Origin: an uncultured Bacteroides sp.
Lineage (GTDB): Bacteria; Bacteroidota; Bacteroidia; Bacteroidales; Bacteroidaceae
Length of the DNA: 64,000 bases
Reading direction: 5' to 3'
NCBI RefSeq assembly: GCF_937912035.1
Contig: NZ_CALDPF010000031.1
Location: 1-64,000, forward strand
The notes under the pieces are model-generated. The model made no database searches. It saw only the letters and a list, made by a program, of their open reading frames with translations, and had not been told where the DNA came from. Shown one piece after another: positions 54,308 to 62,849 of the stretch (the first letter of the stretch is position 1; the number at the start of each line of letters is the position of its first letter). Made by a program: the position numbers and the translations under genes.

Positions 54308-55081
54308 TTATCCGATGTGTTTCTGTATAATAGTGAAAAGCTCTTCCAGATTTTCAGAACTGTTTCCGGCTATTACTCCGCAAGGAGAGATAAAGTCAAG
54401 AGGTTTGCCGTCAAGACCTGAAATCTTTCCACCTGCTTCAGTAAGGATTAGTGATGCGGCTGCAAAGTCCCATGGGCTCAAAAGATATTCAAAGTACATT
54501 TCGCATCTTCCCATAGCCAGGTAGCACAATTCAGGAGCACAAGCACCGAAGCGGCGTATGTCGTTACATTTTTTGAATGTCTCGCGTATTATTTCCGAAC
54601 ATATTTCCGCATATTCCTTATGATATACAGGTAAGGCAGTACACATTATCGCATTACCGAAGCTACGATCTGAAACATGGATTCTCTGACCGTTAAGGTA
54701 AGCGCCTTTGCCTTTTTCTGCATAGAACATTTCTTTAGTCCTTGGAAGATATACAACTCCCATAATCATGTCCGAATAATGTTTCAATCCTACACAAATG
54801 GCGCATTCTGCTATTCCACGGCTATAGTTGGCCGTTCCGTCTATAGGGTCGATAATCCATGTGTATTCATGGCTCTCATCGTGCATGTCCTCTTCTTCAC
54901 AAAGAAATCCGCTGTCCGGCAGTTCTTCAGCAAGCTGTTTGCATAAGTAATCCTGTACGGCTAAATCCGATGATGTAACAATATTTGAATATCCTTCCTT
55001 GCTTGAGATATCAAACCCTTCGGTAACCATTAGAGCCGAAGCATTCATTACTATGTCCTTAAGTTTATCCAGTGATATCAT
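54308..55081 (-). CDS. Inositol monophosphatase-family phosphatase
   Basis: This 257-residue Mg2+-dependent phosphatase has the metal-binding acid in FLCEEEDMHD near residue 63, the WIIDPIDGTANYSRG signature near residue 80, and the C-terminal SPWDFAAASLILTEAGG motif. The family includes SuhB, CysQ and histidinol-phosphate phosphatases; this sequence fits the general IMPase group and I cannot tell the substrate. It is cytoplasmic, as no signal peptide is seen. It is on its own, between a lipoprotein gene and the AAA+ gene. Confidence 0.88.
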   Translation of the reverse strand: MISLDKLKDIVMNASALMVTEGFDISSKEGYSNIVTSSDLAVQDYLCKQLAEELPDSGFLCEEEDMHDESHEYTWIIDPIDGTANYSRGIAECAICVGLKHYSDMIMGVVYLPRTKEMFYAEKGKGAYLNGQRIHVSDRSFGNAIMCTALPVYHKEYAEICSEIIRETFKKCNDIRRFGACAPELCYLAMGRCEMYFEYLLSPWDFAAASLILTEAGGKISGLDGKPLDFISPCGVIAGNSSENLEELFTIIQKHIG

Positions 55082-55136
55082 ATTCTTTTATTTATTAATT
55101 CTGAATCAAAATTACTAAAAAAATAATATATATCAC

Positions 55137-57071
55137 TCACGCCCTGAAACCAATAGGACGTGGTGATAATATTTTTGCTGTTTTCTGGCAGAGGAAGTTC
55201 TTTTCAGCTTCGAGTATGTCTGATTCTTCAATTACACACAGCATATCTATGCATATATTTTTTCCGGCCGAAGAGGACGTCATAACCCTTCGTGCCATAC
55301 TTTTTATAATCCCCTGATTTATCAGATTATGTATCCAGCGTCCATTCCCGAAATATTCATCCTGGTCAGCGGTAGCCTTTTCTATCAGATTCTTCAGACA
55401 TTTATGCGCATCTTCAGTCAGTTCGTAGTTGCCGGCCTTCAGCGTACGGCAAGCCATTTCCATGAGCTCAGGCGCTGAATAGTCGTCGAAGTGGAACGTG
55501 AGCGGGAAACGGTCTTTCAGTCCGGGATTTGTTCTCATCATATTCATCATCTTGTTTTCATATCCCGCCAGTATGACAATTATGTCAGGTTCCGGTTCGG
55601 ACAACACAGTCAGCAGAGCGTTCAGTATCTCCTTTCCGAAATCCTTTGTGTCACTTTCGTGAGAAACAAGTGTATAGGCTTCGTCTATAAACAACACACC
55701 TCCGCGTGCCTCTTCAATTGCTTCCAGAGTCTTTTTCTCTGTCACACCTATATATTCACCCACCAGTTTGGAACGGTTCGTCTCCACAGTGTGTCCTTTA
55801 CTGAGCAAGCCCATATTGTGATATATTTCTCCCACTAGTTTTGCCACAGTGGTTTTTCCAGTACCCGGATTGCCAAGAAAAAGCATGTGGTTCCGCTGTT
55901 CATTATTAGTTTGCAGACACATCTCGGCCCTCTTTTTGTTGAAAATAGCCATCATTCTGGCCTCCCTCATGTCGTCTTTCACTCTTTGCAGCCCGACCAT
56001 GTCTTCCAGTTCCTTTTCGGCCTTTATTCCGGATATCCGGGATACTTCCTCGTCATTGGTATATCCGAATTTTTCATCCATAAGTTCCTCTACCAGTTTC
56101 TGGAAATCTTCATCTTCCTCATTATATTCATATTTCTGTCCGACAGACCTGTCCGACGACAACCGGAAAGTGGTTTCTTCTGTGAACAAGCCGTTCATCA
56201 ATACGCATTTTTCCAACATCATGGCGATATCCTTATCTTTTCCGTGGAGGATGAATGTCGTTTCTCTGAATGTATTGTAGCGAATGATGCTTGCCATTAG
56301 ATTTACTATATTTACGGTATGAGCATTATATTTCAGTTCGGGTACCTCCACAATCACCGCTCTGGCTTCTGCCACCTTATCTTCCATGTTCTTCCAGCCG
56401 TATGCTCCCGTAGTTATTTCCCCGAGCGACAGACTGTATTTCAGCGAAACATCGTCTCCCGTGATAAATCCTCCTAAAATCATAGAAGCCATAGCTTTGG
56501 CTCCACATGTTTCTCCTTCACCAGTTACAAGCAAATGAGGTAGTTTTTCTGTTCTTCTGTTTTCCATTTCGTTGTTGAAGGTGTGCAGTCTGTCTATCAG
56601 TAGCTGTATTAGCGGCTCCTTGAATCGTCCGCAGTACAACTTGTTCCACCAGCTTGTTAGGGCAAGTTTATCAGCGAAGAACATTTCCTGTGTATTTTCT
56701 TCTATAGGCTTCATTGTTTTCCGTGTCCAGCATACCGATGACAACGGCAGTTCCGGTTTGCAGAACCATTCCGGCTTTCCGTTTATATATACATATACGC
56801 GATACATTCCGGCATCCCATAAGTCGTCATTTGCCAGTTGGAAAGAAACTTTTTTCAGTATTTTCTCCGGATTGTGTGTGATACATCCTGTCCCCATAAG
56901 CCTATAGGAAGAAGAATAGATACGGACCGACATTTCTTTTACTCCCGTCAGTCCTTTTGGAGCCGAGAATTCCACGTCTAGGTAACAGTCGGCAAATTCA
57001 GGTGCAAAATTATTTGAGTTTGAATCGAAATTGCGTTTTAATCGTAAGAATAAATTTTTCATAAACAACAT
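55137..57071 (-). CDS. CbxX/SpoVK-type AAA+ ATPase
   Basis: The protein has 644 residues. The N-terminal about 130 residues form a beta-rich domain unlike the AAA+ part, and a second nucleotide-binding-like region follows. The C-terminal AAA+ module has Walker A LFLGNPGTGKTTVAKLVG, Walker B GVLFIDEAYTL and the arginine finger in NPGLKDRFPLTFHF, the pattern of CbbX/SpoVK remodelling ATPases. The target protein is unknown. ATGs at 57071 and 57062 are both possible; the latter gives MKNLFLRLKRNF. A 340-nt structured leader with a terminator precedes it, so expression may be controlled after initiation. Confidence 0.86.
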   Translation of the reverse strand: MLFMKNLFLRLKRNFDSNSNNFAPEFADCYLDVEFSAPKGLTGVKEMSVRIYSSSYRLMGTGCITHNPEKILKKVSFQLANDDLWDAGMYRVYVYINGKPEWFCKPELPLSSVCWTRKTMKPIEENTQEMFFADKLALTSWWNKLYCGRFKEPLIQLLIDRLHTFNNEMENRRTEKLPHLLVTGEGETCGAKAMASMILGGFITGDDVSLKYSLSLGEITTGAYGWKNMEDKVAEARAVIVEVPELKYNAHTVNIVNLMASIIRYNTFRETTFILHGKDKDIAMMLEKCVLMNGLFTEETTFRLSSDRSVGQKYEYNEEDEDFQKLVEELMDEKFGYTNDEEVSRISGIKAEKELEDMVGLQRVKDDMREARMMAIFNKKRAEMCLQTNNEQRNHMLFLGNPGTGKTTVAKLVGEIYHNMGLLSKGHTVETNRSKLVGEYIGVTEKKTLEAIEEARGGVLFIDEAYTLVSHESDTKDFGKEILNALLTVLSEPEPDIIVILAGYENKMMNMMRTNPGLKDRFPLTFHFDDYSAPELMEMACRTLKAGNYELTEDAHKCLKNLIEKATADQDEYFGNGRWIHNLINQGIIKSMARRVMTSSSAGKNICIDMLCVIEESDILEAEKNFLCQKTAKILSPRPIGFRA

Positions 57072-57172
57072 GTTTTAAAAGTTAGTTACCAGTTGATTAG
57101 TTTACGAGTCGACAAGTTTTGTTTGTATTACAGAAAACCTTGTTTTCTTATAACTTAAGCCTTGTCTACTTT

Positions 57173-57210
57173 AAAAAAAGAACCCCCTCTTCCCCGTTGA
57201 AGAGTCGGGT
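57173..57210 (-). terminator. Terminator inside the AAA+ leader
   Basis: On the minus strand CCC-GA-CTCTTC pairs with GAAGAG-GG-GGG around an AACGG-type loop, followed by TTCTTTTTTT. It lies 102 nt before the AAA+ gene and could end an independent RNA or act as an attenuator. Confidence 0.7.
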
Positions 57211-57412
57211 ATGAACCCTCAAGTCAAAGAGCACAGCAATCCCTGCCGCATGATTTTTAGTAGCAGCCATAAGGAACGGATTCAGTCTGATGAATGATTT
57301 TGTTTAATCCATAAACCTGCTGTTTTGCGTCTTTGACATTGTTTTGTTGTTTATGAAAAGATTAAAAAAATTAAAAGAACCAATGACTCAGGATTTGATC
57401 CTGACGCCATTC
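57173..57412 (-). ncRNA. Candidate small RNA or attenuator leader with an interrupted short ORF
   Basis: A minus-strand transcript of about 240 nt is suggested by a promoter at 57419-57449 and the terminator at 57173. It starts with a TCAGGATC/ATCCTGA hairpin. One reading frame runs from ATG at 57339 to TAG at 57166: 11 codons (MSKTQNSRFMD), a TAA, then 45 open codons containing MAATKNHAAGIAVLFDL from an internal ATG at 57270. The frame staying open either side of one stop, and overlapping the terminator, is unusual. It could be a regulatory leader peptide, a decayed small gene, or a conserved RNA whose coding look is accidental. Confidence 0.4.
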
Positions 57413-57418
57413 AAAATA

Positions 57419-57449
57419 CAAAGATAATATGTAAAATTGTGATTTGCAA
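57419..57449 (-). promoter_or_regulatory. Promoter of the AAA+ leader RNA
   Basis: On the minus strand TTG (57447-57449) and TATCTTTG (57419-57426) are 20 nt apart, a good consensus match. Confidence 0.6.
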
Positions 57450-57519
57450 GGGAAATAACATTTTTATGCGGATTTCATACAGTAAATGGCCTTGAAAAAA
57501 ACGACAGTTCATTCGAGTT

Positions 57520-57560
57520 AAAATGACCTGTCATTTAAGATCGAATGACAGGTCATTTAA
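57520..57560. repeat. 15-bp perfect inverted repeat upstream of the CsgG operon
   Basis: AAATGACCTGTCATT and AATGACAGGTCATTT pair perfectly around TAAGATCG. A degenerate third copy, ACAGTTCATT, is just upstream at about 57504. The repeated TGACAGGTCATT-like site lies about 150 nt before the CsgG-like start and could be an operator or, if transcribed, a long hairpin. Confidence 0.7.
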
Positions 57561-57713
57561 TATTATGAGACCTGGGTAGTAAAAGGTAATTAGAGTTAAT
57601 GTAAGCGTAAAATTACTAATAAAAGTTCTCTGGTGCCATATGTAATGTTTTTATTTAGTATATTTACGAATATAAAAGTGCAGTAATAATTTATATCTTA
57701 AAACATTAGCATT

Positions 57714-58649
57714 ATGGTAATTTCAATTAGAAACATTATTGCCATCTGTTTGTTGCTGTATTCAGGTGCAATCATGGCACAGAGAAACACGGAGATTGTA
57801 GAAACACCGGCGCATGTCATGGATGAAGGAATGACTCTTAAGAAAAAGGTAGCTATAGGACGCTTTTCGAATGAAACGCAGTATGCCAAGGGAATCTTTT
57901 ATGACAAGGAAAACGACCCAATGGGAAAGCAGGCCCTGGATATCCTCTCAGCCAAGCTAGCGGCATCCGGTAAGTTCCTGTTGCTGGAGCGCAGCGATCT
58001 TGCCAAACTATTGGAAGAGAGCAAAAAGTCCGGTGAAGGAATTTCAACGATTGATGCTGACTATATGATAATTGGTTCCATAACAGAATTCGGAAGGAAG
58101 AATACCGGTAAAAGCAAGGTCTTTTCATCGGAGAAGACACAGACAGTGGAAGCTGCCGTATCAGTCCGTCTGGTTGATGTGTCTACAGGCCTGATAATAT
58201 ATTCCGACGAAGCCAAAGGAGTGGCTGAGCTGACCACCAAGACTACTATGGGCCTTGGAGGAAAAGCCTCATTCGACGCTACTCTCAGCGACAAGGCTAT
58301 ATCGGAAGCAATAGGACAGCTGGTTGAAAATATAATAAACAAGTGTACGGATTCTCCATGGAAAACATATTTCCTGTCATACGAGCCTGATGCCGTCCTT
58401 ATAGCAGGCGGTACGAGTCAGGGTATAAAGGAAGGGATGACATTCTCTATTCTCACCAAGGGAAAGAAAGTCAAGAATCCTCAGACAGGAATAATGATAA
58501 CCCTTCCGGGAAAGAAAGTAGGCGAAGTAAAGGTATTGTCTACTGGCGGCGACACTCCTGAAACGGAATATTCTTACGTAGAGGTTAGTGGAACCACTGA
58601 AATCAACTCTGGAAACATGAGCAAATATATCATTGAAGAATCAAAATAA
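57714..58649 (+). CDS. CsgG/HfaB-family exported protein
   Basis: This 311-residue protein has a signal peptide ending near GAIMAQ. The CsgG-like fold shows in KKVAIGRFSNETQYAKGIF, LDILSAKLAASGKFLLLERSD, the ADYMIIGSITEFGRK segment and VRLVDVSTGLIIYSDEAKG. CsgG forms the curli secretion pore in Gram-negative outer membranes, but here the neighbours are DUF4810 and DUF799 lipoproteins and no curli subunits, so this is the CsgG-DUF4810-DUF799 envelope module of unknown function. There is no lipobox, unlike true CsgG. It is the first gene of a four-gene operon. Confidence 0.86.
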   Translation: MVISIRNIIAICLLLYSGAIMAQRNTEIVETPAHVMDEGMTLKKKVAIGRFSNETQYAKGIFYDKENDPMGKQALDILSAKLAASGKFLLLERSDLAKLLEESKKSGEGISTIDADYMIIGSITEFGRKNTGKSKVFSSEKTQTVEAAVSVRLVDVSTGLIIYSDEAKGVAELTTKTTMGLGGKASFDATLSDKAISEAIGQLVENIINKCTDSPWKTYFLSYEPDAVLIAGGTSQGIKEGMTFSILTKGKKVKNPQTGIMITLPGKKVGEVKVLSTGGDTPETEYSYVEVSGTTEINSGNMSKYIIEESK

Positions 58650-58657
58650 TACTGAAT

Positions 58658-58999
58658 ATGAAAAGACAAATATTGAGACTCGTCTGTGCTTTTGCATTGC
58701 CTGTATTCTTCACGGCATGCAAGACTCCTGTAGCCCAGCAAAGCGGGAAAGAAGATATGGCCTATCTGCTATTTGTCAGTCCCGACGAATATGCAGGAAA
58801 AGAAGTGACAGTTTTTCTGGATGACCGCGCTCCTTTTACTGTGAAAGTTGTTAAAGAAAAAAAGTCAAATAGGAAAGGTACACAGTATGGAGTAAAGACA
58901 GGCGCCAGAAACATAAAAGTGACAAGTGGGGGTAAGACACTGTATCAGAAGAAAATATTTGTATCTACCCAGGAGGTCAAACAGATAATGCTTCCATAA
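58658..58999 (+). CDS. Small lipoprotein in the CsgG operon
   Basis: This 113-residue protein has a lipobox signal (FALPVFFTACKT; Cys near residue 21). The mature part is beta-rich, with FVSPDEYAGKEVTVFLDDRA and GARNIKVTSGGKTLYQKKIF, resembling PEGA-like small sandwich domains. Function unknown. It starts 8 nt after the CsgG-like stop and 21 nt before the DUF4810 gene, so it belongs to the same transcript. Confidence 0.75.
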   Translation: MKRQILRLVCAFALPVFFTACKTPVAQQSGKEDMAYLLFVSPDEYAGKEVTVFLDDRAPFTVKVVKEKKSNRKGTQYGVKTGARNIKVTSGGKTLYQKKIFVSTQEVKQIMLP

Positions 59000-59020
59000 C
59001 CATAAAATGTGGAATGAAGT

Positions 59021-59386
59021 ATGAGAATCATAAAATCGATATGCATATCATTGCTGCTGACACCGGCTATGTCGTTCATGACATCTTGTATCAGCACCTC
59101 CTCAACTTTATATTCATGGCATGGCTATGAAGATGTAACCTACAGGTACAGCAAGAAAAGTACCGAAGAACTTAAGGTGAAGCTGCTTGAAGAGTATGCC
59201 AGAGTGATAGACAGTCAGTATGGCTTGCGTGGCGTGGTTCCTCCCGGAATGTATGCCGAATACGGCTATATGCTATATCGTACGGGCAAACGTGAAGAAG
59301 GAATAAAATTTCTGAAGCAGGAAATAGCACTATATCCTGAGTCTGAAAAATACATATCCAGAATAATAAAACAATTGGAGAAATGA
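59021..59386 (+). CDS. DUF4810 family lipoprotein
   Basis: This 121-residue protein has a signal peptide ending in SFMTSCIS, a lipobox. The short mature chain opens with LYSWHGYEDVTYRYSKKST and contains VVPPGMYAEYGYMLYRTGKR, the DUF4810 hallmark, followed by a TPR-like helix pair. In many Gram-negatives it is encoded between CsgG-like and DUF799 lipoproteins, as here. Its last 4 nt overlap the next gene. Confidence 0.86.
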   Translation: MRIIKSICISLLLTPAMSFMTSCISTSSTLYSWHGYEDVTYRYSKKSTEELKVKLLEEYARVIDSQYGLRGVVPPGMYAEYGYMLYRTGKREEGIKFLKQEIALYPESEKYISRIIKQLEK

Positions 59387-60075
59387 AAAGAACTATAAAT
59401 CTGTTCATCGTGATACTGTCTGTCATTATGGTATCATCATGTTATACCACTAAGCCTCCTGTTACCTTGATCCAGCAATATCCGAAGATGTATGAAGAAA
59501 AACCTCTTTCGATTGCCATAATGCCTCCAATCAACCAGACTACACATGTTGAGGCTAAGGATTACTTTTATACCACACTGTATGTTCCCTTATGTGAAAA
59601 AGGATATTATGTTTACTCGCCATATCTTACAATGGAAATGTTTCAGCAGGAGAGTGCATACGATGCTGAAATGTTTCTTGAAGGAGATTTGACCGCTTTC
59701 AGGGATGTTCTAGGAGCAGATGCAGTTATGTTTACGGTTATCAAGAGTTGGGAACGTGCTAATGTAAGCGGAAAACTTACGGTACAGGTGGAATATATTC
59801 TCCGGTCGGCAAAGACAGGTGAGACCCTTTATAACAGAGAAGGCCGTGTGACGATAGACAAAAGTATAGACAGTGGGCAAGGCGGTTGGGCTATCCTGGT
59901 AGATATGGTGGCTACAGCCATAAATACTGCGCTTACAGACAAGATTGAGGCAGGCAGAAAGTGTAATGCCCGTGTGCTTTCCAATATGCCAGTAGGAAAA
60001 TATTCTCCCCTTTACGGCAAGGACATGGAACAGACAGCAGGCGAGAAATATATTGAGGTCGTTATTGGGGAATAA
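59383..60075 (+). CDS. DUF799 (GNA1162-like) lipoprotein
   Basis: The protein has 230 residues. The signal peptide ends in VSSCYTT, a lipobox. The DUF799 fold shows in SIAIMPPINQTTHVEAKDYF, YYVYSPYLTMEMFQQES and LGADAVMFTVIKSWE. The related meningococcal GNA1162 is an outer membrane lipoprotein. Together with the CsgG-like and DUF4810 proteins it probably forms an envelope complex. It overlaps the DUF4810 gene by 4 nt, implying coupled translation. It is convergent with cas2, which ends 56 nt away. Confidence 0.86.
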   Translation: MKRTINLFIVILSVIMVSSCYTTKPPVTLIQQYPKMYEEKPLSIAIMPPINQTTHVEAKDYFYTTLYVPLCEKGYYVYSPYLTMEMFQQESAYDAEMFLEGDLTAFRDVLGADAVMFTVIKSWERANVSGKLTVQVEYILRSAKTGETLYNREGRVTIDKSIDSGQGGWAILVDMVATAINTALTDKIEAGRKCNARVLSNMPVGKYSPLYGKDMEQTAGEKYIEVVIGE

Positions 60076-60130
60076 GTTTCAGAACTTACGGGTTCTGTGT
60101 CCGTAAATTTTGAGGTTAGTTTGGTGCAAA

Positions 60131-60433
60131 TTATACTACAGTTACAATTTCTGGTTTTCTTATGTGTTTCGTACTATAAATAATTTTACTATAGCAATTA
60201 ACACAGAGTGGATAAAATATTATTTTATCTTCTGATAGATCTATCAGCTTAATGATTTTCTCTTGTAGCTTTTCTAATTGAGATTCAGTCAGCATACATT
60301 CGAAAACGCTGAAATTTACTCTTACTCCATGTTTTTCAATTATTTTTACAATTCTGGAACGTCTTAAGTCATCTGTTATGTCGTAAGCAATAACCCAGAA
60401 TGTCTTATTCTTATTAGTTCTTTTCTTTACCAT
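60131..60433 (-). CDS. cas2: CRISPR-associated endoribonuclease Cas2
   Basis: The protein has 100 residues. The first beta strand with its catalytic-site Asp is FWVIAYDITDDLRRSRIVKI (Asp near residue 18), followed by HGVRVNFSVFECMLT, the usual Cas2 RNP-like continuation. The C-terminus has a compact FYPLCVNCYSK segment. Cas2 forms a dimer that bridges two Cas1 dimers during spacer integration. Its start overlaps the rt-cas1 stop by 7 nt, so the two are cotranscribed and translationally coupled. Confidence 0.96.
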   Translation of the reverse strand: MVKKRTNKNKTFWVIAYDITDDLRRSRIVKIIEKHGVRVNFSVFECMLTESQLEKLQEKIIKLIDLSEDKIIFYPLCVNCYSKIIYSTKHIRKPEIVTVV

Positions 60434-62685
60434 TTTGCTATATATGGTTTATATCTTATGTTATTATCAATATAGTCAGCTATTTCTTTTGTTTGCATAT
60501 TTATTATATCACTGAGCTTATGCTCATTACCTCTGTATTTTTCGTATCTGTTCAGTCTTTCTGTTATGTTTTGTACTAACAGTTTTTTTGTATCATTATC
60601 TAGCAAACCTTGTTTAAGTTTTAGAGGCTCTTTTTTCTGTATTAATGAAATCACAACTCTGTCAATAGCTTGAGTCCTGAATAATTCGATTATATCGTAT
60701 ACGAATGTAGGTTTTCCTGCTTGCGGCTTATGTATCACACTGATTGTCGGATTCATTTTTTTAGACAATACTGCTTGCCATATTCGTGCATAAAGTATTG
60801 CGTATCCATAATTGAGCATACAATTGACAATATCTGTTGCCCCATGTCGTTCTCTGTGTGTGAAATTTATTTTATCATCTTTTGTTAATTCTCTGATGTA
60901 TGCCCAGTATAATTCTGCTCCTTGTGCTTCTAAATTTATTATATTGTTTTCATAATTTTCATTCCCTTCCAACATTTTTAGTTCATTTAGTATATTTTTA
61001 ATTTTGGGAATGACTTCGTTGTATTTACTGTTGAGGCTTTCGTAATATTCTTTATGGTATTTATGGAAATATTTTATCAGATTCATTTGGTTTTTAATTT
61101 TTCCAGATATAATTCTTGTTGCCAATATACTTTTCTTTTTGTTGTCAAGTTCTGCTTGTTTCTTCCATAGTGACGTATGAATGAAAGATGCCGAAAGAAA
61201 ACTTCCTGTATGTTTTCCGGTAGCATTGAAAAAATCTATACCAATCTGTTTTTGCATGCAATATTCCAAAGCGTTGCTCGATATTGACACACCGTTGGTA
61301 AGGATTGTTATGTGATGCAGATTAGAAGAAGGTATATTTTGTTTATTTCCCATTATTTTTACGGTTATACCTTTGTTGTTCACCCCTATATATGCTCCGA
61401 AACTGTTTATAATGAGTTCGCTTGTCTCGTTTTCTTTATTTCTGTATTCTTTTTTTCTTTTGGCAATAAGTTTTTTGTTTATTAATTCGTTTTTTTGTTT
61501 TATCTCTTTCGATTTCTCCAGTAGGTATAGGTTTATTAGTTCAGACTTTAATTTTCTGTTCTGGATAATGTTATTTTCGGAAAAGAAAGGTATACTTCTT
61601 AATTCTCTTTCCAGAGTCGTTTTATTTGGTATATCTTTCCATTTTGTATGTATTAATTGTTTTAAATGAGAATATAAAATCTCGTCCAGATCATTTAGTA
61701 TGGTTTGTGGAAGCAGATTTGCATAATAGTTTTGTATTCCACCGAGTGCGTCTAAACCTTCCTGACAAAATTTTGTTTTTCCCCATTGCAATAAAAGTAT
61801 TTTTGATTTTAACTTTTCCCTTTTTTCTTGCGTTATTGATATGTTTTGATTGTTGACAAGTACTCCTAAGAACTCTATACCTTTTTGTGTTTTTGAGATG
61901 ACAGGTTCATTTAACTTCAGTTTTAATCTTTCCTGTAGGAATGTAGAACATTCCGCAAGTAACTTTTCTGCTTCTTCTTGTGTTTTACAAAGAATGATGA
62001 AATCATCAGCATAGCGTACATACATTTTGGTACGTGACAGTACAAACTGATCGAATGAGTGTAGATAGAAATTAGCTAATAATGGTGATAATATTGCTCC
62101 TTGTGGTACTCCTTGCTCTATTTGTTCCCATTCCTTTTGCTTGTTTACCATTCCCATTTTTACACATAGTTGAACGAGGCGGAATACTTCATCATCAGGA
62201 ATTAATGGAAAAACTCTCTTGAAAAGTATTTCGTGGTTTATAGTGTCAAAATAATTATCAATATCAAGTTTAAGAATGAAACTGTATTTTTGGTTTTGTA
62301 AACATGATTTTGTAAAACGTACTGCTTTGTTGTGACCTTTCCCCGGTCTATATCCATAGCTGTTGCTAATGAATATTTTTTCGAATTTGGGTTCTATTAG
62401 GAGTTTTATGGCTTGTTGGATTATTTTATCTTTTATGCATAACAAGCCTAATACTCTTCTTTCATTTTCTTTTTTGGGAATACTAATACGCAAATAAGGT
62501 TCTGGTTTCCATGTTTTAGAAATCAGTTCTTGCTTTATTTCTTTTAAATGTAAATCCATGTTCAATTCAAATAATTCAATGGAAACTCCATCAATACCAC
62601 CGGCTGAACCTTTTTGCTTTACATTTTTCCATGCTTTTAATAGTGTATTGTCTTGGCATAAAATATTAAATAGACTCTTTTTCAT
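60427..62685 (-). CDS. rt-cas1: Reverse transcriptase-Cas1 fusion protein
   Basis: The ATG at 62685 gives 752 residues; an upstream TTG extension would encode the decayed CRISPR region and is unlikely. Residues 1 to about 340 are a group II intron-like reverse transcriptase: GSAGGIDGVSIELF (26-39), RRVLGLLCIKDKIIQQAI, the first catalytic Asp in LKLDIDNYFDTI (141), QGVPQGAILSPLLANFY, and YVRYADDFIIL with the YADD box at 225-228. After a Lys/Glu-rich linker comes Cas1 (about 425-752) with Glu586 in NLEAQGAELYW, His652 in VIHKPQAGKPTF and Asp664 in VYDIIELFR. All catalytic residues are intact. No Cas6 domain is fused at the N-terminus. Such proteins can acquire spacers from RNA. Confidence 0.97.
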   Translation of the reverse strand: MKKSLFNILCQDNTLLKAWKNVKQKGSAGGIDGVSIELFELNMDLHLKEIKQELISKTWKPEPYLRISIPKKENERRVLGLLCIKDKIIQQAIKLLIEPKFEKIFISNSYGYRPGKGHNKAVRFTKSCLQNQKYSFILKLDIDNYFDTINHEILFKRVFPLIPDDEVFRLVQLCVKMGMVNKQKEWEQIEQGVPQGAILSPLLANFYLHSFDQFVLSRTKMYVRYADDFIILCKTQEEAEKLLAECSTFLQERLKLKLNEPVISKTQKGIEFLGVLVNNQNISITQEKREKLKSKILLLQWGKTKFCQEGLDALGGIQNYYANLLPQTILNDLDEILYSHLKQLIHTKWKDIPNKTTLERELRSIPFFSENNIIQNRKLKSELINLYLLEKSKEIKQKNELINKKLIAKRKKEYRNKENETSELIINSFGAYIGVNNKGITVKIMGNKQNIPSSNLHHITILTNGVSISSNALEYCMQKQIGIDFFNATGKHTGSFLSASFIHTSLWKKQAELDNKKKSILATRIISGKIKNQMNLIKYFHKYHKEYYESLNSKYNEVIPKIKNILNELKMLEGNENYENNIINLEAQGAELYWAYIRELTKDDKINFTHRERHGATDIVNCMLNYGYAILYARIWQAVLSKKMNPTISVIHKPQAGKPTFVYDIIELFRTQAIDRVVISLIQKKEPLKLKQGLLDNDTKKLLVQNITERLNRYEKYRGNEHKLSDIINMQTKEIADYIDNNIRYKPYIAKW

Positions 62686-62735
62686 TTTTATGTTTTTAGT
62701 ATTGATTATAATATGTATTAATGGGGATGCTGTTC

Positions 62736-62818
62736 CAGTAGTAGCTAATTTAATCAAAAGAGTGAAAATATACAACAAAATAACGTTTTAATATTACTTG
62801 GTAATAGCTAATGTAATC
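62736..62818 (-). repeat. Two decayed CRISPR repeat units at the array's trailer end
   Basis: Partial repeats end at 62755 (AGTAGCTAATTTAATC, one change) and 62818 (TAGCTAATGTAATC). Their ends are 63 and 66 nt apart from each other and from the first full repeat, the same period as the array, so they are degenerate repeat-spacer units. They lie just before the rt-cas1 start. Confidence 0.75.
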
Positions 62819-62849
62819 ATATTTATACTATGAATGCTGAAGAATTATT

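Noticed and set aside
57714..60075. Curli biogenesis operon
   Set aside because: Only a CsgG-like protein is present; no CsgA/B subunits, CsgE or CsgF. The DUF4810 and DUF799 partners point to the other CsgG-associated envelope module.
60427..62685. Group II intron or retron reverse transcriptase
   Set aside because: The RT is fused in frame to a complete Cas1 with its catalytic Glu, His and Asp, overlaps cas2 and sits at a CRISPR array; no intron RNA domains or msr/msd-like structure flank it.
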